NCBI GenBank assembly: GCA_964020085.1
Contig: OZ026609.1
Span: 3,479,028 to 3,543,027 of the forward strand
Length of the DNA stretch: 64,000 bases
Direction of reading: 5' to 3'
DNA from: Micromussa lordhowensis
Lineage: Eukaryota; Cnidaria; Anthozoa; Scleractinia; Lobophylliidae
The notes under the pieces were generated by a model. It was given only the letters and a program-made list of their open reading frames with translations. It did not search any database and had not been told where the DNA came from. Both the position numbers and the translations under genes were made by a program. This document shows, piece by piece, positions 57,320 to 64,000 of the stretch; the first letter of the stretch is position 1, and every line of letters starts with the position of its first letter.

Positions 57320-58773
57320 ATGGATGACCCGGACTCCGTTTATACCTTCCCAAGCTACTTTGGGAGCGAATACAACGGCGGCATTCAAGACGGCATGTGA
57401 GTTGTTCAATAATTGACAAATATTGCACGAGGTCGAGCAAAATATCGTGATTTGTCAGTGGCGAGCAGATCAATTTTTTGCCTCAGACGTAGGCTGAGGC
57501 AAATAATTGATCTGCGAGACATTTTGTAATAGCCGAGTTCAATAAGCTAATAGAAAGAAAAGGAAAAAAAATCATTGAATGATATGGCTTTTGCTTCATT
57601 TTTCAGTTTATTTCTCTTTGTTTTTGTGGCGCGTTTCTCGCGAAAATAAAGGCCAGTGCAATTTCAACGATTTTCTTAATGTCGCGAGTAATGTAAATCC
57701 TTTTAAAATTACTCGAGCTTTCATACGAGTACTCATAATTAAGAAAGAACGAGAAATTGGCCTGCCCTCATCCAATTATGATAAGGTAATTTTCTTAGTC
57801 ATATGATAAGAACAAAAATTATCAGCAAAATATATAAAGTATTATCTTCTATTTTGCTTCAAGCACAATTTTTCATGCGCTTATTTTACCAGGTTCCACG
57901 GGGAAGGAAAGATAAAATTTGCAGGAGGTGTACACTACGTTGGAAAATTTGAAAAAGGCAAGGCAGTTGAAGTAAGTATCTGGATGGCAACTTTCATATA
58001 AAAGTAAACAAAACGTTTTACTCTTGACATGAGTACTAGTGGCGTGCCTCTATTTTATTTTTTTACCTTAATGTACCACGAAAAGCAATTCCGGTCCCCC
58101 TACAATTGTTCTAGCTTTCCTTAAAGATACCAGGTAGGTAGGTTAAGCCTGCATACGAGCCAAGTGGCCCATCAGGCCAGAGCTTATCCAGGTTTCTGTA
58201 GCATGAAACGACTAGGAGTATTTCTACTCCTCCCTGGATGGGATGCTAGTCTAGCGCAGAGTTACCCCCAGCATTAAGTTCGCCGGTAGTCATTTATACA
58301 CCTGGGTGCAGGAGCTGAGAGAGGCACTGTGAGAGTAAAGTGTCTTGCCCAAGAACACAACGCAATGTCCTCGGCCAGGCCTCGAGCCCGGGCCGCTCGA
58401 TGGGAAGGCGAGCGCATGCACGCACTACCCATGATACCACCGCGCCTCCGACAAAGATTCCAGAATCAGATAATAAATAAGGTGGCGCTCAATTTTTAAA
58501 AGATATTTGATTACTCCGATTAAGTACCATGTTTTCTTGTCATCTTCAATATTGAGAATCAATCTCTCCACCAATAAGCAAATATTAAGTTAACAATTAA
58601 AGAAGGGATTTCTGCGACGTGTTTTTACGTAGGTTATGGACTTTTTTTCCCTGTGTAGGGCCACTTTGCAGCTGCAGACGGTCTTCAAATTAAGATGGAC
58701 GTCTGGAATTACTGCGATGGCGATACCAACAGAACTTTTAAATCTGAGGATGAAAATGGAATAAAACCGGCTG
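57320..58773 (+). CDS. MORN5-like gene, 5' part (continues beyond window or into TE-filled intron)
   Basis: Three exons with matching phases: 57320-57396, 57893-57971 and 58659-58773 (ending in phase 1 at GTAGTT). The joined protein reads MDDPDSVYTFPSYFGSEYNG, then DGMFHGEGKIKFAGGVHYVG (a MORN repeat), then ADGLQIKMDVWNYCDGDTNR and ENGIKPAG. This matches the MORN5 layout, where a MORN repeat is followed by a conserved W-x-Y-C-D-G block and a NG(L/I)KPAG motif. The final exons expected after KPAG were not found before the end of the window. The ATG is preceded by an AG (AAAACAG), so an upstream exon is also possible. MORN5 is associated with cilia and sperm in animals; the role here is inferred. 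Confidence 0.7.
57416..57530. mobile_element. Palindromic repeat in MORN5-like intron 1
   Basis: GCAGATCAATTTTTTGCCTCAG and its near-perfect complement meet around 57,492; the flanks TTGACAAATATTG and TTTGTCAGTG look like degraded outer arms. Confidence 0.6.
58127..58450 (-). mobile_element. SINE with tRNA-like head and GGGCAAGACACTTTAC core
   Basis: Read on -, it begins GGAGGCGCGGTGGTATCATG (A-box-like) with a B-box-like GGGCTCGAGGCC, followed by the core TTGGGCAAGACACTTTACTC and the tail part GACTAGCATCCCATCCAGGG. It lies in MORN5-like intron 2. Same family as the copies at 42219 and 44385, but with a better-kept head. Confidence 0.7.
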
Positions 58774-58839
58774 GTAGTTTAATCTCATTATGTTTAAGCT
58801 ATAGATAGGCTTTTTAATCTGCAATAGGTCGATCCTTTG

Positions 58840-59157
58840 CAGCTAAGTCATCACGTGACCTACTTTTCATAATATTATCGGCTGTGACTCAACGAATGCC
58901 AGAAATGGAAAAAAGCATATCGAAAATATCAAAGTTATTAAAAAGTTATTGGGGAGCAAGGCCTTGCTCTCCAACAACATTTTCCATAAAAATCTTCCAC
59001 TGAAGTTTTCGAAAATTCAAACTGTCCTATAACTTACTCTTCAAACCTGGCCATTTTGATATTTTTGATATGATGTTTCCATTGTATGGCATTCTTTGAA
59101 TTGTAACCCATGATATATACTTTTTAAAGGAAAAATTTGGTCACGTGACCCCAGCTG
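58840..59157. mobile_element. MITE with CAGCT...CACGTGACC ends
   Basis: CAGCTAAGTCATCACGTGACC (58840) and the complement of CAGCTGGGGTCACGTGACC (to 59157) bound a 318-bp non-coding unit with some inner pairing (GATATTTT, CATTTCTGGCATTC-like). Confidence 0.55.
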
Positions 59158-59205
59158 TACATCGCCATTAGAAATGAATATAATTATTTGTTGGACAGTG
59201 TTCTT

Positions 59206-59297
59206 CGTAGTCTCCTCTGCAGCCGTTAATTAGGGTCGTCACGCAACGCTTATTCTGTTGCGTGACGACCCTAATAACGGCTGCGGGGGAGACTATG
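59206..59297. mobile_element. Palindromic MITE (GGGTCGTCACGCAACG arms)
   Basis: TAGTCTCCTCTGCAGCCGTT...GGGTCGTCACGCAACG is mirrored by CGTTGCGTGACGACCC-like sequence and AACGGCTGCGGGGGAGACTA. It directly abuts the left end of the following transposon. Confidence 0.7.
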
Positions 59298-59342
59298 TAT
59301 GGTTGCCGGATTGTTGCAATATTTAACAACATACAATTTATA

Positions 59343-59705
59343 TTCAGCAATTCATATTTTTGTTCAGTAAACTCATTTTTAATTCAGTGATTCATAATTT
59401 TATTCAGTAATCGTGATTTTATATTCAATGTGTCGTATTTTTGTTCAGTAAACTCATTTTTAATTCAGTGATTCATAATTTTATTCAATAATCGTCATTT
59501 TATATTCAATGTGTTGTATTTTTGTTCAGTAAAACTCATTTTTAATTCAGTGATTCATATTTTTGTTCAGTAAAACGTATTTTAAGTTCAATGATTTTTA
59601 TTTTATTCAGTAAATGGTAATATATTCAACACTGTTTTTGTTCAATAAAATTCCCAATTTTTGTGCACGCCGTCAAAATTTTATTCAATACGTCCGATTT
59701 TTATT
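59343..59705. repeat. Subterminal array of TTCAGTRA-like motifs, left arm
   Basis: About twenty copies of ATTCAGTGATT / GTTCAGTAAACT / ATTCAATGTGT variants every 15-20 bp; mirrored in the right arm at about 63020-63380. Such arrays often bind the transposase. Confidence 0.7.
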
Positions 59706-59759
59706 CAATAATTTCCGCTGTCCTATTGGTCAGCGGACCAACAAAGTGACTTTAAAAAA

Positions 59760-61065
59760 ATGGCGGCGACTATGGAGGTTACGTGGGAGGACGTACTTTC
59801 CTCCATTGATAACCTGTTGATGGAGACGGAAATCCAAGATAATAATTCAGATTTAGGTTTCCACGAAGCGGCACTAGTCCTCAACAGACTAGAAATGGCG
59901 GTATCTGTCCTGCGTGCAATAGTTGATATGGAACTGGATTTAGACAGGAACGTTGGTCAAGTTTTAGGTCAGTTGTGTGGTTTGCTTATATACCAATACT
60001 GGGGAGCAATAGTAAGTCAAATGAGACGAAGGACTGTAAGTTTGCCAGATTTTGGATTGCGCGAGACGACTCATTCCGCAAACCCAGGAAGACCACCCTT
60101 TGTCATCGAGAAGGAACTACTAGAGGACCTCCGTAGCGCTTCCTACACATGGACAGATATTGCGAAGATGTTACGAATTTCGCGCTGGACCTTGTATAGA
60201 AGGGTAAGAGAGTACAATCTGGAGCACTTAAGTCGATATTCGGATATTTCAGATGATGAACTAGATGCCCTAATAAGAGGATATATTTCTAGGCATGGAA
60301 ACACAACAGGAGAATCATATTTGATTGGTTTTATCAAGTCTCGTGGGCTGAGGGTTCAAAGGGATAGGATTAGGATGTCACTGACTCGTGTTGATCCAGA
60401 AAACACTGCATTAAGGTGGGCGTGCGTGATAACGCGAAGGGTATACAGCGTTCCTGGGCCAAATTCTCTGTGGCACATTGACGGCCATCATTCCCTAATT
60501 CGATGGATTCGTTATTCATGGCTGCATCGATGGTTTTTCGAGACGAATTATATATTTACTATGTGCTGACAACAACCGTTCAGAAACAGTAGGTGATGTG
60601 TTTCAAAATACAGCAGAAGAATTTGGATGGCCTTCACGTATTCGAGGAGATCATGGGGGTGCATGAGAACTCTATTGTTGCTTCATTGATGGTACAAGTA
60701 AGGGGTGATGGCCGTGGTAGTTTTATTGCCGGCTCCTCTATAGGAACCAGAGGATAGAGAGACTCTGGCGTGACGTCTTTAGGTGTGTTGTTTTCCTATT
60801 CTACTGTGTATTTTATGCATTGGAGGAAAGTGGAAGCCTTGATTTGGAGAACAATGAGCACATGTTCATTTTGCATTACATATTTAATGCACGCATTAAT
60901 TATGCATTAAAGGAGTTTGCCTCCGCATTTAATAACCGTCCCATTCGCACAGAAATTCAACAAGACATGCTGGATTTGTTGCAACAAACTGTAAATCCAC
61001 TTCATGAGTCAAATGTTTACGGGATTGACCTTTACATGCAAGCAATTTCTTTGTTGTATAACTGA
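59760..61065 (+). pseudogene. Decayed IS3EU-like integrase/transposase, left copy
   Basis: Open from the ATG at 59760 to 60569, then broken by frameshifts and stops, with an open remnant to 61065. Recognisable parts: helical N-terminus, basic linker, HTH-like WTDIAKMLRISRWTLYRRV, SLWHIDGHHSLIRW with the first catalytic D, then in other frames RIRGDHGG (second D, about 60649) and NQRIERLWRD (E, about 60757). The C-terminal part has an internal deletion, as FNNRPIRTE jumps to a later segment. Clearly homologous to the intact protein at 11407-9896 in order and motifs. Not functional as it stands. Confidence 0.85.
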
Positions 61066-62258
61066 ATGTACATAGAATACTCAAGGTAGTTACTATAGGA
61101 TGAGGAGTGACTTGCCAAAGTTGTATACTAGGCATGTGCCTCTGCACCATTTTTATACCCTCCGAGGGAAATGGTACTCCATTCACAAATGAACACCAAA
61201 ATAAGAAAAAAAGTGGTCTACTCTGTGAAGAGCTGTGTTTTTAGGGTTACGGTTTAGAACCACAGTGTTAATCCAGACAGATTTCCTAAAACTTCCAAAT
61301 ATTTTAAATACTTAAATTCTTACCCTAACACGTGAATTGTGTATAGTACCTCATGCTCTGGAATTCTCCCCATAATACGGAGTTCCTTTGAAAATTTACT
61401 ATACCTGTGGGTACTTTGACCTTCCATATCAAGTGTCCATTGATAGAGGTTCCTTTCAGGTTTAGGTTTTTTTTTACTGAACTTGACCAAGCTGTTTTGA
61501 AGGCAGGTTTATGCTACCAATGGTTAATATTTATTTTTATCAGTTGTTAGTTTTATCTTGTAGTCTGTTTTGATCCATCATTTTTGTATCACATTACTGG
61601 GGCTCTGAGGCTGGAAATGCTCAGGTACAGTGAAACCTGGTTGATCCAGACTCAAAAGGAAGATGACAGCTTCCATCCCCATTCTATTAATCCATTAATT
61701 CCATCCCCCTTGGCCAGTCAGGCTTTTTATTAGGACAAAGAAAACTTCTTCTATGTTCAGGTGTTCGAGTTTATTCAGTTTACTGGGCGTTATTATGCAC
61801 TGTATATTTGCAAAAAAATATATTATACAATCATTTCAAAAAGGTTGTTTTGGTAATTGGGCATTGGGTACATGGATCAGGCTGTAATCTAGGAACCGGA
61901 AGAAGGCTGGAAAATAAAAGCAATTGTTTCACATTCATGAACAAACTTTTAATGTACTCTCCACATCTACCTCAAGTACAAAGACAGTGCATTATTGAGA
62001 TTTGCTTGTTTTACTTTTAGAGATGCCAATTTCTCTTTATCAGTTTAGTATCTTGTAAACAACAAAAGATAAGATAAGTTATCAACAAATTTTCTACTTG
62101 TAGAAAATTCGTAAGCCTAACATCCCACCACTGACCAGTAGAAGCAATGATCTCGTGTTACCCCTCTAAATCTAACAATCTTAGGTCTCTCATAAGGACA
62201 TTTCATACTTTATTATCGATCTGTTACACATTTCCTTATATTAAGTTTATGTTGGACA
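61066..62258. other. Interior of the second IS3EU-like element
   Basis: AT-rich sequence between the two transposase relics; no HECT-like or other coding sequence seen. Confidence 0.45.
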
Positions 62259-62963
62259 TTAGAGAACGCTGTATACCCTTAGCGTTATCACGCACGCCCA
62301 CCTTAATGCAGTGTTTTCTGGATCAACACGAGTCAGTGACATCCTAATCCTATCCCTTTGAACCCTCAGCCCATGAGACTTGATAAAACCAATCAAATAT
62401 GATTCTCCTGTTGTGTTTCCATGCCTAGAAATATATCCTCTTATTAGGGCATCTAGTTCATCATCTGAAATATCCGAATATCGACTTAAGTGCTCCAGAT
62501 TGTACTCTCTTACCCTTCTATACAAGGTCCAGCGCGAAATTCGTAACATCTTCGCAATATCTGTCCATGTGTAGGAAGCGCTACGGAGGTCCTCTAGTAG
62601 TTCCTTCTCGATGACAAAGGGTGGTCTTCCTGGGTTTGCGGAATGAGTCGTCTCGCGCAATCCAAAATCTGGCAAACTTACAGTCCTTCGTCTCATTTGA
62701 CTTACTATTGCTCCCCAGTATTGGTATATGACTGTAAGCAAACCACACAACTGACCTAAAACTTGACCAACGTTCCTGTCTAAAACCAGTTCCATATCAA
62801 CTATTGCACGCAGGACAGATACCGCCATTTCTAGTCTGTTGAGGACTAGTGCCGCTTCGTGGAAACCTAAATCTGAATTATTATCTTGGATTTCCGTCTC
62901 CATCAACAGGTTATCAATGGAGGAAAGTACGTCCTCCCACGTAACCTCCATAGTCGCCGCCAT
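62259..62963 (-). pseudogene. 5'-truncated-element copy of the integrase, right arm
   Basis: Starts at 62963 on - and matches the left copy almost residue for residue over about 230 codons (for example VLDRN for DLDRN, and two extra residues in LLTVIYQYW). It ends just before the first catalytic motif, at VYSVL, where arm homology stops. It therefore holds only the N-terminal and HTH part and no catalytic residues. Confidence 0.85.
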
Positions 62964-63425
62964 TTTTTTAAAGTCACTTTGTTGGTCCGCTGACCAATAG
63001 GACAGCGGAAATTATTGAATAAAAATCGGACGTATTGAATAAAATTTTGACGGCGTGCACAAAAATTGGGAATTTTATTGAACAAAAACAGTGTTGAATA
63101 TATTACCATTTACTGAATAAAATAAAAATCATTGAACTTAAAATACGTTTTACTGAACAAAAATATGAATCACTGAATTAAAAATGAGTTTTACTGAACA
63201 AAAATACAACACATTGAATATAAAATGACGATTATTGAATAAAATTATGAATCACTGAATTAAAAATGAGTTTACTGAACAAAAATACGACACATTGAAT
63301 ATAAAATCACGATTACTGAATAAAATTATGAATCACTGAATTAAAAATGAGTTTACTGAACAAAAATATGAATTGCTGAATATAAATTGTATGTTGTTAA
63401 ATATTGCAACAATCCGGCAACCATA

Positions 63426-63508
63426 GCTCGTGCAATTTCAGCTTTTTGAAAAACTCACAAGTGCAAATTAATTCCAAATTGAACGAGAAAAACAGTATGA
63501 TTACCTAT
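63426..63508. other. Flank of the second IS3EU-like element
   Basis: Short AT-rich sequence, nothing recognised. Confidence 0.4.
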
Positions 63509-63834
63509 TAATAATATACATGAAAAAATTTGCCTGAAGGATGTTTTGAACTTTACGGACTCAGTTTTGTGCGCGCGCTAAACCTCAGGTGATTTTAATT
63601 ATCACGCAATCAAGAAAAAATTGCGCCATAATTGCGCCATCCAGGGCGTGCGCTTGATTTGAAAACAAAAGATTTGATTGGCTATCTGTGAACCTCTTTG
63701 TTCATTGACCAATAAGAATGCTTGCTTTATTACCTTTTTTTGCATTCAATTACCTCTTTTCTGCACTGTGTTAAGGAAAAACTGCACTGCTCTCAGCCAA
63801 TCAAAATCGAGTAATTTTTTCATGTATATTATTA
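63509..63834. mobile_element. MITE with 22-bp inverted ends
   Basis: TAATAATATACATGAAAAAA at 63509 and its complement ending 63834 are perfect over 22 bp. The interior is non-coding, with a GCGCGCGC patch and the shared motif GATTGGCT. Confidence 0.7.
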
Positions 63835-64000
63835 GTTCTGTAATTGCATTGTATTGTTACAGTGATGCGCGCGGTACCGTGAACACCCAGACATCTTTTT
63901 GACATTTTCATGACATATTTTTGACGAGTTTGATGCTTGGTAATTGGCAACTGGCCAATCAGGGAGCAGATAATCTTGTAAGGCGGAGTAGATCTTCCAG

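Larger units (their letters stand above)
59298..63425. mobile_element. Second, decayed IS3EU-like element with 1.15-kb inverted arms
   Basis: The ends start TATGGTTGCCGGATTGTTGC (59298) and the inverse (to 63425). The arms (59298 to about 60453 and about 62268 to 63425) are nearly identical and each includes a subterminal array of TTCAGTRA-like motifs, a 5' leader, and the first 230 or so codons of an integrase-type transposase, in opposite orientations. No matching 6-bp duplication is seen (ACTATG left, GCTCGT right). It is related to, but clearly diverged from, the element at 5354. Confidence 0.75.

Noticed and set aside
59292..63431. 6-bp target duplication around the second IS3EU-like element
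   Set aside because: ACTATG on the left and GCTCGT on the right do not match.

Overview
This is a eukaryotic, animal-type window: AT-rich, with GT-AG introns, dense small palindromic DNA transposons, TTAGGG-type repeats and metazoan genes (an HSPA12-like Hsp70 relative, a rhodopsin-class GPCR, Ly6/uPAR three-finger proteins, a MORN5-like gene). The mix fits an anthozoan cnidarian, probably a stony coral; the species is an inference I cannot confirm from sequence alone. No operons, CRISPR arrays or rRNA genes were seen.

Region 1 (1-19137) is almost wholly mobile DNA. A 16.5-kb element (2643-19133) is bounded by near-identical 28-bp inverted ends and TTAA on both sides. It carries two convergent multi-exon genes: on + a Kolobok-like DDE transposase (2880-15597, twelve coding segments), and on - an intact 279-residue protein joining a CXC-type cysteine cluster to a zinc domain like the cytoplasmic tail of the P2X7 receptor (18958-17478). 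One transposase exon is split by a second transposon (5354-11915; 6-bp duplication GGAGAA; inverted ends of about 370 bp) that itself encodes a HECT-type ubiquitin ligase (+) and an intact DD34E integrase/transposase (-), here called IS3EU-like. Removing it together with one copy of the duplication puts the host transposase back in frame. Further palindromic MITEs sit inside the big element.

Region 2 (19.9-30 kb) holds host genes: a Ly6/uPAR gene with one signal-peptide exon and two phase-compatible terminal exons, then an HSPA12-like gene with five coding exons whose first intron hosts a fold-back element ending in 15-bp minisatellites.

Region 3 (30-50 kb) is gene-poor: a tRNA-like SINE head, a fold-back MITE with a 9-bp duplication, a long minisatellite of roughly 60-bp units, duplicated reverse-transcriptase relics, a 2.5-kb diverged inverted duplication ending at TTAGGG repeats, and a 0.7-kb palindromic repeat.

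Region 4 (50-59 kb) has an intron-less class A GPCR with a TM3 relic of a paralogue just upstream, a single-exon type II membrane protein with a glycosyltransferase-like DTD motif, and the first exons of a MORN5-like gene that runs off into TE-rich sequence. Region 5 (59.3-63.4 kb) is a second, decayed IS3EU-like element whose 1.15-kb arms each carry the 5' part of the transposase in opposite orientation.

The genes most likely to work together are the two inside the TTAA element (transposase plus P2X7-tail/CXC partner) and the two inside the IS3EU-like element (integrase plus HECT ligase). The host genes show no evident functional link.
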